From Runella limosa DSM 17973 (GTDB taxonomy: Bacteria; Bacteroidota; Bacteroidia; Cytophagales; Spirosomataceae): 64,000 nucleotides of DNA. The number at the start of each line of letters is the position of its first letter. Positions within the stretch are counted from its first letter, which is position 1. The position numbers and the translations under genes were made by a program. The stretch spans positions 310,001-374,000 of the forward strand of contig NZ_KI519422.1 in the NCBI RefSeq assembly GCF_000482465.1. Direction: 5' to 3'. Under the pieces are notes generated by a model, which worked only from the letters and a program-made list of their open reading frames with translations, searched no databases and was not told the DNA's origin. Shown here piece after piece: positions 27,882-37,197 of this stretch.

Positions 27882-30800
27882 ATGAAAAAACGATTATCTA
27901 ACCCTTCTAAATTTGGGCTTCTCCTCACGGTGATTTTACTGGGAAATCAGTTGGGACGAACGCAGACGTTTGCCAAAGCCCAAACGGTTATCAAAAAAAA
28001 CAACGATAGCGCTCGCACGGCTGCGCCGCGCCCGCTCAAAGAGGCGCTCAGTGAGCTGATGAAAACGTACCAAGTAGAGATTATGTTTGAGCGCGATGCG
28101 GTCGAAGGCTTGGTCGTTCAAACGGCTCCTGTCAATCAAAATGTTAAGCTTGAGAAGAACTTAGACAACCTGCTACGACCGTTGGGGTTGAAGTACAAAA
28201 AAGTAAACAGTAATTCTTACTTGATTATTGGCGAGCGTAAAAAGCCTTCTAAATCGTCGAGTGGGGTTTCGGAGCGATTTCCTGAGGGCGTGTTGCCTGG
28301 GCAAGAAGTAGCAGAAAGGGATGCCACGACCGAAGTACTGACGCCGTTTGAGACAAGGGCGGCGGTCGAGCAAGTACTCAAAGGTAAAGTCACCGATGCT
28401 GAGAAAGGTGATGGACTGCCAGGGGTAAGTGTTTTGATAAGAGGAACGAATAAAGGCACAACCACCAATGCGAATGGGGAGTATTCACTCCAAATTCCTG
28501 ACAATGGTGCTGTGTTGGTGTTTAGTTTTGTTGGGTATGAGCCGCAAAAAATGGCCATTGGTAACCAAACTCAGTTGAACATAGCTTTGAAAGCCGACAT
28601 CAAGGCGCTGAACGAAGTAGTGGTAGTTGGTTATGGGCAGGTGAAAAAGAGTGATTTGACGGGTTCGGTAGCGACGGTGGCGGTTGAAGAAATCAAAAAA
28701 GTAGCGGTTACTTCGCTCGACCAAGCCTTGCAAGGACGGGCCGCAGGGGTGCAAATTACCCAAAACTCAGGTGCGCCAGGGGGGGCTACGACCATCCGAA
28801 TTCGCGGAGGAAACTCCATTCAGGGCGATAATGAACCCTTGTACGTTATTGATGGGATTCCGTTCAAAAACGATGGCGCGGGTAGCGGCTCTAGTTTCAA
28901 CGTCTTGAGCACGCTCAACCCCAGCGATATAGAGTCGATGTCGGTTTTGAAAGATGCCTCTTCAACGGCGATTTATGGGTCGCGCGGAGCCAATGGCGTC
29001 GTGATTATTACTACCAAACGAGGCAAAGCAGGCAAATCCACCATCAACCTCGAAAGCTATTATGGTGTGCAGGAAGTCCGTAAGAAGTATGGCGTATTGA
29101 ACGGCCGTGAATATGCCCAGTTTGTCAATGATGCCAATACCAACGAAGGACGCGCCGCCGTTTATACCCCAGATCAAGCGAACGCTTTTGGCGAAGGCAC
29201 CGACTGGCAAAATGAGATTTTTAGATCGGCACCGATTTCCAACTACCAGCTTTCGATGAGCGGGGGAGACGAACGAACCCAATACGCACTTTCGGGCGGG
29301 TATTTCAAACAAAACGGTATTGTCGCCAACTCCGATTTTGACCGTTATTCACTCCGACTTAACCTCGACCGAAAACTTACCGATCGCCTCAAAGTAGGAA
29401 ACAGCCTAACCGTTAACCGTACTGTAACCAACCAATCGCGTACGGACGGCGACTTAGGAAGCGCAGGTTTGGTGACGATTGCGGCTTTGCAGTTTCCGCC
29501 AATCTTGCCCGTATATAACCCAGACGGAACCTACCTTATCACCAGCCCAGCCTTATCTTTTACGGCCGATAACCCCGCCGCGTTGGCCAGAGAGAGCAAA
29601 AACCGTAACACAGCGCTGCGTACGTTCGGGAATGTGTTTGGGGAATACCAAATCATGGAAGGGCTGAGTTTAAAAGTGTTGTTGGGGGCAGATGCCATCA
29701 TCCAGAAGCAAGACTCGTACCTGCCGCGTAGCGTAGGGAGTGGCTTGGCACAGGGTGGTGCGGCTTCCATTTTCAATGGACAATCCGTTACGTGGCTGAA
29801 CGAAAATTTATTGACCTATACCAAATCATTCGGGGTTCATAACCTCAGCGCATTAATTGGTTATACCCAACAAGCCAACCGTACCGAAAACAACACGGCG
29901 GCCTCTCGCAATTTTGTGAACGATAACCTAAACTCGGGTAATTTGGGTGCAGGTTCGGTGCCGTTGGTGCCTTCGTCGGGCATTGGTACGTGGGGTTTGC
30001 AGTCGTATTTGGCGCGAATCAATTATGGATACAAAGATAAATATCTCTTTACGGCGTCGTTTCGGGCCGATGGTTCATCGCGCTTTGGAGCTAATAACCG
30101 ATACGGCTATTTTCCTTCGGCCGCGTTGGCATGGCGTGTTTCAGAAGAAGATTTCCTGAAAAATGCGCGCGTAATCAGTGATTTGAAACTGCGGGCTACT
30201 TACGGTTCTACTGGAAACCAAGACGGTATTGGCAATTATCCAGCGTATTCGTTGTTAGGAACGCAAAATTATATTTTCGGTAATGCTGTTTCAACGGGCA
30301 TTGGGCCTTCCCAAATCGCCAACCCCGATTTGTCGTGGGAAACGACGACCCAAGCGGATTTGGGTATTGACGTTGGTTTCTTCAACAACCGAATCACCTT
30401 TGTGGCCGATTTGTACCTCAAACGCACCAAAGATTTATTGCTTAACGTAACGATTCCGAGTACGTCGGGTTATTCGAGTGCCATTAAAAATTTGGGAAAA
30501 GTAGAGAATAAAGGGATAGAGTTCAGCATTTCGTCGCGCAATATTGATGGCGCTTTTAAATGGAATACTGACCTTAATTTTGCTTCTAATCGCAATACTG
30601 TTTTAGACATTGGTGGTGCTCCCCAGATTTTTGCAGGACAGGTAGCGAACATTGCCCAAAACGTTAATTCTGGCATTATTCGGGTGGGCGAACCGCTGGG
30701 GTCGTTTTATGGATACGTTACCAATGGGCTGTATCAAAAGACAGACGAATTGACGGCACTAAGCGATCCACAAGCTAGAAAACCAGGCGACCGTAAATAC

Positions 30801-31358
30801 GCCGATTTGAATGGTGACAAGAAAATTGATGACAATGACCGAACCATTATTGGCCGTGCTCAACCCAAGTTTTTGGGAGGTATCAGCAATTCGTTTTCTT
30901 ACAAAGGCTTTGAGTTGACGCTGTTTTTGCAAGGAGTATCTGGGAGTAACATTCTGAATGCCAATCGGTTTGAGTTAGAATATTTGAGCGGAGTCAACAA
31001 CCAGAATCGGGATATGTTGAACCGTTGGACTCCTACCAACACCAACACCGATATTCCGAGGGCTTCAACCACACGGCCTGCCAACCGTATTTCGTCGCGT
31101 CAAATCGAAGATGGCTCTTATTTACGGTTGAAAAATGCCCAGTTAGCCTATAATCTGCCCGCATCAGTTACCAAAGCCCTTAAAATACAGTCGTTTCGGG
31201 TATATGTGACTGCTCAAAATTATTTGACTTGGACCAAGTACTCAGGCTATGACCCCGAGGTGAATCGCTTCGGACAAGATAGTCGTAGTCAAGGGTTTGA
31301 TTACAGTAGCTACCCTGCCGCCAAGACGTTATTACTGGGCCTTAATGTCGGTTTTTAA
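27882..31358 (+). CDS. SusC/RagA-type TonB-dependent receptor with STN domain (second locus)
   Basis: An 1158-residue receptor: signal peptide (about 1-30), STN domain (about 50-122, LKEALSELMKTYQVEIMFER ... YLIIGERKK), a serine/proline-rich linker, a carboxypeptidase-regulatory-like domain (about 165-240), TonB box region LNEVVVVGYGQVKKSDLTGS, plug (TIRIRGGNSIQGDNEPLYVI; GSRGANGVVIITTKRG) and barrel ending TLLLGLNVGF with the usual terminal phenylalanine. It pairs with the SusD gene 12 bp downstream. The barrel differs considerably from the first SusC, so a different ligand is expected. Confidence 0.95.
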   Translation: MKKRLSNPSKFGLLLTVILLGNQLGRTQTFAKAQTVIKKNNDSARTAAPRPLKEALSELMKTYQVEIMFERDAVEGLVVQTAPVNQNVKLEKNLDNLLRPLGLKYKKVNSNSYLIIGERKKPSKSSSGVSERFPEGVLPGQEVAERDATTEVLTPFETRAAVEQVLKGKVTDAEKGDGLPGVSVLIRGTNKGTTTNANGEYSLQIPDNGAVLVFSFVGYEPQKMAIGNQTQLNIALKADIKALNEVVVVGYGQVKKSDLTGSVATVAVEEIKKVAVTSLDQALQGRAAGVQITQNSGAPGGATTIRIRGGNSIQGDNEPLYVIDGIPFKNDGAGSGSSFNVLSTLNPSDIESMSVLKDASSTAIYGSRGANGVVIITTKRGKAGKSTINLESYYGVQEVRKKYGVLNGREYAQFVNDANTNEGRAAVYTPDQANAFGEGTDWQNEIFRSAPISNYQLSMSGGDERTQYALSGGYFKQNGIVANSDFDRYSLRLNLDRKLTDRLKVGNSLTVNRTVTNQSRTDGDLGSAGLVTIAALQFPPILPVYNPDGTYLITSPALSFTADNPAALARESKNRNTALRTFGNVFGEYQIMEGLSLKVLLGADAIIQKQDSYLPRSVGSGLAQGGAASIFNGQSVTWLNENLLTYTKSFGVHNLSALIGYTQQANRTENNTAASRNFVNDNLNSGNLGAGSVPLVPSSGIGTWGLQSYLARINYGYKDKYLFTASFRADGSSRFGANNRYGYFPSAALAWRVSEEDFLKNARVISDLKLRATYGSTGNQDGIGNYPAYSLLGTQNYIFGNAVSTGIGPSQIANPDLSWETTTQADLGIDVGFFNNRITFVADLYLKRTKDLLLNVTIPSTSGYSSAIKNLGKVENKGIEFSISSRNIDGAFKWNTDLNFASNRNTVLDIGGAPQIFAGQVANIAQNVNSGIIRVGEPLGSFYGYVTNGLYQKTDELTALSDPQARKPGDRKYADLNGDKKIDDNDRTIIGRAQPKFLGGISNSFSYKGFELTLFLQGVSGSNILNANRFELEYLSGVNNQNRDMLNRWTPTNTNTDIPRASTTRPANRISSRQIEDGSYLRLKNAQLAYNLPASVTKALKIQSFRVYVTAQNYLTWTKYSGYDPEVNRFGQDSRSQGFDYSSYPAAKTLLLGLNVGF

Positions 31359-31370
31359 TTCATTAAACTC

Positions 31371-32816
31371 ATGAACAAAATGAACGCAAAACATATACTT
31401 ACGGGCCTTTGCCTGACATTTGCTTTGGCTGCCTGCGATGTGTTAGACCAAACGCCAGAGTCGAATTTTACCCCTGAAAATTTTTACCGAAATGCCGATG
31501 ACGCCAAAGCCGCCGTTAGTTCGGTGTATGACTTGATGAATACGGCCGAGATGTACAACCAAATCGTGTGGATTTTGCAAGACCAAGCGACCGACGATTC
31601 TGAGTGGGGCGGCGGACGCTCAACGGCCAACCAAGCCAAAAACGATTTGGATAAATATACCTTTACGCCTGCCACGAGCACGTTTCAATCGCTCTGGACG
31701 ACTACCTACCGTGCCATCAATCGGGCTAATACGGTCATAACTCGTGTACCGACGGTGGCGATGGACAGTGACTTGAAAAATCGTATGGTGGCCGAAGCGA
31801 AGTTTATGCGTGGGTTTTACTATTTCAATTTGGTACGTCTGTTTGGAGGAGTGCCGCTAGTGACCAAAGAAACCACGTCGCTCAATGATTTGGCAATAGC
31901 ACGTGCGTCGGTCGATGAGGTATATCAGCAAATTATCCAAGATTTTACGGAAGCAGAGGCTATTTTGCCAGTTACCTACGCAGCGGGCGACCGTGGTCGT
32001 GCGACCAAGGGAGCAGCAAAAGCGTTTTTGGCCAAAGTCTATTTGACCCGTCAAGAATGGCCCAAGGCATCGGCCAAGGCCAAAGAAGTGATGGACATGG
32101 GTGTCTATGACCTTTGGGCCAACTACGTCGACGTGTTTGCGATTGCCAACAAAAACGGGAAAGAGGCTGTTTTTGAGGTTCAAGCCCTGGGTGGTGGAGT
32201 CGGAGAGGGTAGCTTTATGCAGGGTTATATGCGTCCGAATTTTGACCGTGTCAATGGAGTTTCAGGGTTTGGAGATGATCCCGTGACGGAGAATTTGTAC
32301 CGTGCCTACCGTGCTGACGATAAACGCCGTAACATTAATTTGAGACTTTATACGTCCACAGGAACTCCAGCGGCTCCTGCGAGTGTGGCGTTTCCGTGTT
32401 ATGTGTATAAATATTTAGACCCCACCGCTACCGCCAATGGAGAAGGAAGCAATAATTTCCCTGTGTTGCGGTATGCCGATGTGGTTTTGATGTATGCTGA
32501 AGCCCTCAACGAACAAGCAGCAGCTTCAACCGAAGCGTATGCCAACGTCAATCGGATTCGTAGCCGCGCAGGGCTTCCCAATTTGACTCCCAATCTCACT
32601 CAGGCCCAATTCAGAGACAGTTTACTGTTGGAAAGACGCCTAGAGCTGGCATTTGAAGGGCATCGGTGGTTTGATTTAAGCAGAAGAAAAAAGCTCATTG
32701 ATGCCATGAAAATCCAGAATCCAACCATCAAGGTGGAAGAGCGGCACTATTTATATCCGATTCCGCAAACAGAGAGAGATGTCAATCCTAAACTGGACCA
32801 AAATCCTGGTTATTAG
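31371..32816 (+). CDS. SusD/RagB family nutrient-binding lipoprotein (second locus)
   Basis: A 481-residue lipoprotein with lipobox FALAAC (C22; M4 is a possible alternative start). SusD hallmarks: TTYRAINRANTVITRV, AEAKFMRGFYYFNLVRLFGG, LLLERRLELAFEGHRWFDLS and the C-terminal LYPIPQTERDVNPKLDQNPG. It is the partner of the preceding SusC. The following FAD oxidoreductase begins 57 bp later and is probably in the same unit. Confidence 0.94.
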   Translation: MNKMNAKHILTGLCLTFALAACDVLDQTPESNFTPENFYRNADDAKAAVSSVYDLMNTAEMYNQIVWILQDQATDDSEWGGGRSTANQAKNDLDKYTFTPATSTFQSLWTTTYRAINRANTVITRVPTVAMDSDLKNRMVAEAKFMRGFYYFNLVRLFGGVPLVTKETTSLNDLAIARASVDEVYQQIIQDFTEAEAILPVTYAAGDRGRATKGAAKAFLAKVYLTRQEWPKASAKAKEVMDMGVYDLWANYVDVFAIANKNGKEAVFEVQALGGGVGEGSFMQGYMRPNFDRVNGVSGFGDDPVTENLYRAYRADDKRRNINLRLYTSTGTPAAPASVAFPCYVYKYLDPTATANGEGSNNFPVLRYADVVLMYAEALNEQAAASTEAYANVNRIRSRAGLPNLTPNLTQAQFRDSLLLERRLELAFEGHRWFDLSRRKKLIDAMKIQNPTIKVEERHYLYPIPQTERDVNPKLDQNPGY

Positions 32817-32873
32817 CCTTCTGAACATTAAAACAGCGAGTTATTTTCCTTTTGCTGATTAAAGACCCTCATC

Positions 32874-34553
32874 ATGAAAAGATACAGTATTGTTATTATC
32901 CTGATTTCGTTTTGCTTTTTTCTCCCAAGCTACACCTTTGTAAAAACAAAACCCACCAAAACCTACCAAGCCGATGTCATCATTTACGGCGGGACGTCTT
33001 CGGCGGTTACGGCGGCGGTTCAGGTGGTAAAAATGGGTAAAACCGCGATTATTGTTTCACCCGACAAACACCTCGGCGGGTTATCTTCGGGTGGGTTGGG
33101 ATTTACCGATACGGGCAATAAACAGGTGATTGGTGGACTATCGCGGGAGTTTTATCATCGTTTGTATGAGCACTACCAAAAGTCCGACTCGTGGCAATGG
33201 CAAAAAAAGGAAGAGTACGGCAACAAAGGCCAAGGAACGCCCGCGTTGGATGGTGCCAACCGCACCATGTGGATTTTTGAACCCCACGCTGCTGAACAAG
33301 TTTTTGAAGACTTTGTCAAAGAAAACAAATTGGTGATTTATCGCAACGAATGGCTCGACCGCTCGGCCAAGGGGGTGACTAAAAAGGCGGGAAAAATCAC
33401 TTCGTTTCGGACTTTGAGCGGCAATGTTTACGAGGGGAAAATGTTTATTGACGCCACCTACGAAGGCGATTTGATGGCGGCTGCGGGCGTGAGTTACCAC
33501 GTGGGGCGCGAGGCCAACAGCGTGTATGGTGAAAAATGGAACGGGGTACAGGTCGGAGTTTTCCAACACGGCCATTATTTCAAAAAACCAGTAAGTCCGT
33601 ACAAAGTTGAGAACGACCCTAAAAGCGGACTCTTGCCCGAAATCTCCGCCGAACAACCAGGCGAAAATGGGTCGGGTGATAAGAAACTACAAGCGTATTG
33701 TTTCCGAATGTGTTTGAGCAACCACCCCGACAACCGCGTGTTTTTTACGAAACCCGAAGGCTATAATCCCGACCGCTACGAGTTGGTAGCGAGGGTGTTT
33801 GCAACGGGTTGGCGCGAGACGTTCGATAAGTACGACCCCATTCCGAACCGTAAAACGGATACCAACAACCATGGGCCTTTTAGTACTGACTACATTGGCA
33901 AAAACTACGACTATCCTGAAGCCAGCTATGAGCGCCGCAAGGCCATCATCAAAGACCATGAGTTGTACCAAAAAGGCTTGATGTACTTTTTGCAAAATGA
34001 CCCTCGCGTTCCTGCCGACGTGCAAGACAAAATGAAACAATGGGGTTTGCCTAAAGATGAATTTAAAGACAACGGCGGCTGGCCGCATCAATTGTATATC
34101 CGCGAAGCACGCCGCATGAAAGGCGTTTTTGTGATGACCGAAGCCGATGCTTTGGGAAAAACCAACGTTCCGCAACCCATCGGAATGGGGTCGTATTCGC
34201 TTGATTCTCACAATGCCCAGCGTTTTGTTACAAAAGAGGGGTACGTTCAGAACGAAGGAGACATCGGCGTTCATCCCGATAAGCCGTATTCGATTGCCTA
34301 CGGAGCCATTTTACCCAAGGAAACCGAATGTGCTAACCTCTTAGTCCCCGTGTGTGTGTCAAGCTCGCACATTGCGTATGGTTCTATCCGCATGGAGCCA
34401 GTATTTATGATATTGGGTCAGTCGGCCGCCGCTGCGGCAGTATTGGCCATCGAAAACAATGTTTCCCCCCAAAAACTACCGTATGAGAAGCTTCGTCAAA
34501 TACTTGAGAAGGAAAACCAGCGTTTAGATTGGGAAACAAGTCAAGGGAAATGA
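32874..34553 (+). CDS. FAD-dependent oxidoreductase (FAD_oxidored family), exported
   Basis: A 559-residue protein with a signal-like N-terminus (YSIVIILISFCFFLPSYTF). It has an FAD-binding Rossmann start ADVIIYGGTSSAVTAAVQVV, the family-typical KHLGGLSSGGLGFTDTGN, then IDATYEGDLMAAAGVSYHVG and a C-terminal MEPVFMILGQSAAAAAVLAI dinucleotide-closing segment. Members occur next to polysaccharide utilisation genes and are annotated as FAD-dependent or xanthan-lyase-like; the substrate is unknown. Its stop overlaps the start of the next small gene (ATGA). Confidence 0.88.
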   Translation: MKRYSIVIILISFCFFLPSYTFVKTKPTKTYQADVIIYGGTSSAVTAAVQVVKMGKTAIIVSPDKHLGGLSSGGLGFTDTGNKQVIGGLSREFYHRLYEHYQKSDSWQWQKKEEYGNKGQGTPALDGANRTMWIFEPHAAEQVFEDFVKENKLVIYRNEWLDRSAKGVTKKAGKITSFRTLSGNVYEGKMFIDATYEGDLMAAAGVSYHVGREANSVYGEKWNGVQVGVFQHGHYFKKPVSPYKVENDPKSGLLPEISAEQPGENGSGDKKLQAYCFRMCLSNHPDNRVFFTKPEGYNPDRYELVARVFATGWRETFDKYDPIPNRKTDTNNHGPFSTDYIGKNYDYPEASYERRKAIIKDHELYQKGLMYFLQNDPRVPADVQDKMKQWGLPKDEFKDNGGWPHQLYIREARRMKGVFVMTEADALGKTNVPQPIGMGSYSLDSHNAQRFVTKEGYVQNEGDIGVHPDKPYSIAYGAILPKETECANLLVPVCVSSSHIAYGSIRMEPVFMILGQSAAAAAVLAIENNVSPQKLPYEKLRQILEKENQRLDWETSQGK

Positions 34554-34903
34554 AAAGTAAAAACGTGCGATGGGGACTGGGAATCTTCGTTTTTATTATT
34601 CTCGCTAATACCCATACGGGTAGCTGGATACTAGGAATGATGACATGGACAGATACTTTTATGGGTAGGCCTCGTCAGTATTTGTTTGTCACGGAAGACT
34701 ATCGTTTTCATGTTTATTTACAGGATGATTTGAGCCGTGTCAAAGCATCTTTTGACGAATATCAAAAAACGCAGCACCAAAAGGTAGTGCTTTACAGGAC
34801 ATTTGCTAAAAATCCACTTTATTTTTGGAAGTGGCGCAGCTATCTCTGGGATGAGAAGTATGAATATCCTTACAAAGAACTACCTCTTGGGGTGCGGTTT
34901 TAG
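34550..34903 (+). CDS. Small membrane protein of unknown function
   Basis: About 117 residues from ATG 34550, which overlaps the TGA of the FAD oxidoreductase (ATGA), so translation is likely coupled. One hydrophobic helix near the N-terminus (WGLGIFVFIILANTHTGSWI) and a polar remainder with many aromatic residues (FWKWRSYLWDEKYEYPYKEL). The frame is open 21 bp further upstream. I do not recognise the family. Confidence 0.6.
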   Translation: MKSKNVRWGLGIFVFIILANTHTGSWILGMMTWTDTFMGRPRQYLFVTEDYRFHVYLQDDLSRVKASFDEYQKTQHQKVVLYRTFAKNPLYFWKWRSYLWDEKYEYPYKELPLGVRF

Positions 34904-34914
34904 AACATTCAAGG

Positions 34915-35445
34915 TTACTGATTTACACTAAAAGCTACTTCTACATTTTCCCACAATAGCGAAACCTTGCCTTTGGGAGAAATGGTATAAAGCAGCTTTT
35001 CGTTGAATTGCGACGATTTTTTGGGTTGGACACTCACGCGCAATGCATCCTGTTTTTCGTCGTACTTAAAAGCTCCCCATTGAGCCGCTACTTTGTTGAA
35101 AATGAGCGTCCATTTCCCCTCGCTAGGAATGACAAAGAAACCGTATTTACCCGCAGGCAAAGTAGCGCCTTCGATGGTGACATCTTTGTCGATTTCAAAT
35201 GTAGTAGCCTCGTTGGCACCCGCCCGCCACACTTGTCCGTAAGGCACCAATTCACCCCACACTTTACGGCCTTTGACCGAAGGCTGACCGTAGTTGAGAC
35301 TCATTGTAATTCCGCCTACTTCCCGAGATATTTGAGCGGGCGGGCTAGGGCGTGTGCTTTTATCTTGGGCAAGGGTGTTGAAACCAAGAAAATAAACCAA
35401 CGTAAAGGCAAAGAATGTCAGGCTGTTTTTTAGGTACGATTGCAT
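34915..35445 (-). CDS. DUF2911 domain protein, exported
   Basis: A 176-residue protein with a signal peptide (FFAFTLVYFLGFNTLAQ) and a DUF2911 domain covering most of the rest: VGGITMSLNYGQPSVKGRKV, WGELVPYGQVWRAGANEATT, LPAGKYGFFVIPSEGKWTLI, FNKVAAQWGAFKYDEKQDAL. It is a common Bacteroidota periplasmic beta-rich family of unknown function. It is convergent with the small membrane protein and divergent from the GH88-like gene; the 244-bp divergent spacer (35446-35689) has scattered TTCAAA words but no site I can name. Confidence 0.9.
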   Translation of the reverse strand: MQSYLKNSLTFFAFTLVYFLGFNTLAQDKSTRPSPPAQISREVGGITMSLNYGQPSVKGRKVWGELVPYGQVWRAGANEATTFEIDKDVTIEGATLPAGKYGFFVIPSEGKWTLIFNKVAAQWGAFKYDEKQDALRVSVQPKKSSQFNEKLLYTISPKGKVSLLWENVEVAFSVNQ

Positions 35446-35689
35446 AGCTTACAATAGATTTGAATGGTTAATAAAAATGACTGCGACAAAATTGCGGAAC
35501 CCTTCAAAAACAACCCGTTCAAACGTGGTTCAAATTGGTGCAAGTTGATTCAAGGAAAACTGGGGAGAACTTTGTAGGAAACTCAAGTAGATTTTAGTCA
35601 AAAAACGGTTTATACTACTGACCAAAAAGAAACATTTCTGCTCGGAAAGCGGAACGTTTTCCTCGACTATTAACCGTTGACTATACCGA

Positions 35690-37096
35690 ATGATTCAGAT
35701 TAACTCCACCCTTACACCTTCTGATTTATCAGCTAAACTAAACGATTTCTGGGCGCTTTCGGCGCAAAAAATCCATTCAATCGCTGACCACTACGACGTC
35801 GCCAAAGGCTCACCTGTTTTTACCGTACAAGGTCAATACACCACGCGTGGCTGGACCGAATGGACGCAAGGCTTCCAGTTTGGGTCGGCTATTTTGCAGT
35901 TTGACGCCACTGGCGATGAAGCGTTTTTGGACTATGGCCGCAAAAATACGCTCTCGGTCATGGCACCGCACGTGAGCCACATCGGCGTACATGACCACGG
36001 ATTCAACAACGTCAGTACCTACGGAAACTTACTGCGATTGATGCACGAAGGAAAAATCCCTTTTAATGAGTGGGAGAAAAATTTCTACGAATTGGCCCTG
36101 AAAATTTCGGGTGCGGTGCAAGCCAGCCGCTGGACGACCATCAAAGGCCGCGACGGCAGCCCGAGTGGCGGGTTTATTCACTCATTTAATGGGCCTCATT
36201 CGTTGTTTGTCGATACCATTCGCTCGTGCCGTGCCTTGGTGGTGAGTCATCAGTTGGGGCACGTATTTCAAGGCGAAAACGATATTAAAATAAACCTCCT
36301 CGAACGCGCACTCCAACACATCAAAGCCACGGCTGATTATGCGGTGTATTACGGTGAAGGTCGCGATTCGTACGATATGTGGGGACGCACCGCCCACGAA
36401 AGTGTTTTTAATACCAAAGATGGAAATTATCGTTGCCCCAATTCTCAACAAGGTTACACAGGATTCAGCACTTGGACGCGCGGCTTGGCCTGGGCGATGT
36501 GTGGGTTTCCTGAGCAGCTGGAAGCACTCGCGAGCATTTCAGATGCAGCATTGGAGCCGTTGGGAGGGCGCGCCACTATTGAAGCGATGATGCTCAAAGC
36601 AGCCCGCGCTACTTGCGACTTTTTTATCGAACATACACCTACCGATGGGGTGCCCTATTGGGATACGGGTGCGCCGAATTTACACAAACTAGGCAACTAC
36701 CTCGACCGTCCTGCCGAGCCTATCAATGACCACGAACCCGTCGATAGTTCTGCGGCGGCCATCGGCGCACAGGGGTTGTTACGTTTGGGTAAATATTTGA
36801 TGGATAGAGGGGGCGCCGAAGGCGGGGGTGAGGTTTACTGGCAAGCGGGATTGACCGTTATGAATACGTTGTTACAAACGCCCTATCTAAGTACCGATGC
36901 TGCACACCAAGGGTTATTGTTGCACTCGATTTACCACCGTCCAAACGGCTGGGACTACGTACCAGAAGGTAGTAAAATTCCGTACGGTGAGTCGAGTATG
37001 TGGGGCGACTATCACATTCGTGAAGCGGCATTGTATTTACAGCGCATTATTAACAACGAGCCGTACTACGCCTTTTTAAACTGTGTAAAGCCCTAA
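35690..37096 (+). CDS. Glycoside hydrolase family 88-like (unsaturated glucuronyl hydrolase type)
   Basis: A 468-residue alpha/alpha-barrel protein without a clear signal peptide. HDHGF at residues 101-105 matches the segment bearing the catalytic aspartate in unsaturated glucuronyl hydrolases, and STWTRGLAWAMCGF matches the substrate-facing T-R-x-x-A-W motif. GH88 enzymes remove 4,5-unsaturated uronate from oligosaccharides produced by lyases. It is longer than the usual 370-400 residues. The location downstream of the second SusCD locus suggests uronate-containing glycans. Confidence 0.82.
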   Translation: MIQINSTLTPSDLSAKLNDFWALSAQKIHSIADHYDVAKGSPVFTVQGQYTTRGWTEWTQGFQFGSAILQFDATGDEAFLDYGRKNTLSVMAPHVSHIGVHDHGFNNVSTYGNLLRLMHEGKIPFNEWEKNFYELALKISGAVQASRWTTIKGRDGSPSGGFIHSFNGPHSLFVDTIRSCRALVVSHQLGHVFQGENDIKINLLERALQHIKATADYAVYYGEGRDSYDMWGRTAHESVFNTKDGNYRCPNSQQGYTGFSTWTRGLAWAMCGFPEQLEALASISDAALEPLGGRATIEAMMLKAARATCDFFIEHTPTDGVPYWDTGAPNLHKLGNYLDRPAEPINDHEPVDSSAAAIGAQGLLRLGKYLMDRGGAEGGGEVYWQAGLTVMNTLLQTPYLSTDAAHQGLLLHSIYHRPNGWDYVPEGSKIPYGESSMWGDYHIREAALYLQRIINNEPYYAFLNCVKP

Positions 37097-37097
37097 G

Positions 37098-37163
37098 GTC
37101 AGACGGCAGTCAGACCCCAGACGAGCATAAGCGATAAAGAGTCCTGTCTGACTATCGTCTGAC
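37098..37163. repeat. Family D repeat (GTCAGAC), copy 2, hairpin
   Basis: GTCAGACGGCAGTCAGAC (37098-37115) pairs with GTCTGACTATCGTCTGAC (37146-37163) at 16 of 18 positions. The right arm is the exact complement of 24277-24294. It lies between the GH88-like gene and the flavin oxidoreductase, where it may terminate transcription. Confidence 0.8.
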
Positions 37164-37197
37164 AGCTAATCCAGTAAGCACGAACCACAAATCTCCC

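Noticed and set aside
35503-35555. Irregular TTCAAA words in the divergent spacer before the GH88-like gene as an operator
   Set aside because: Spacing is 15, 11 and 20 bp with no symmetry; too weak to call.
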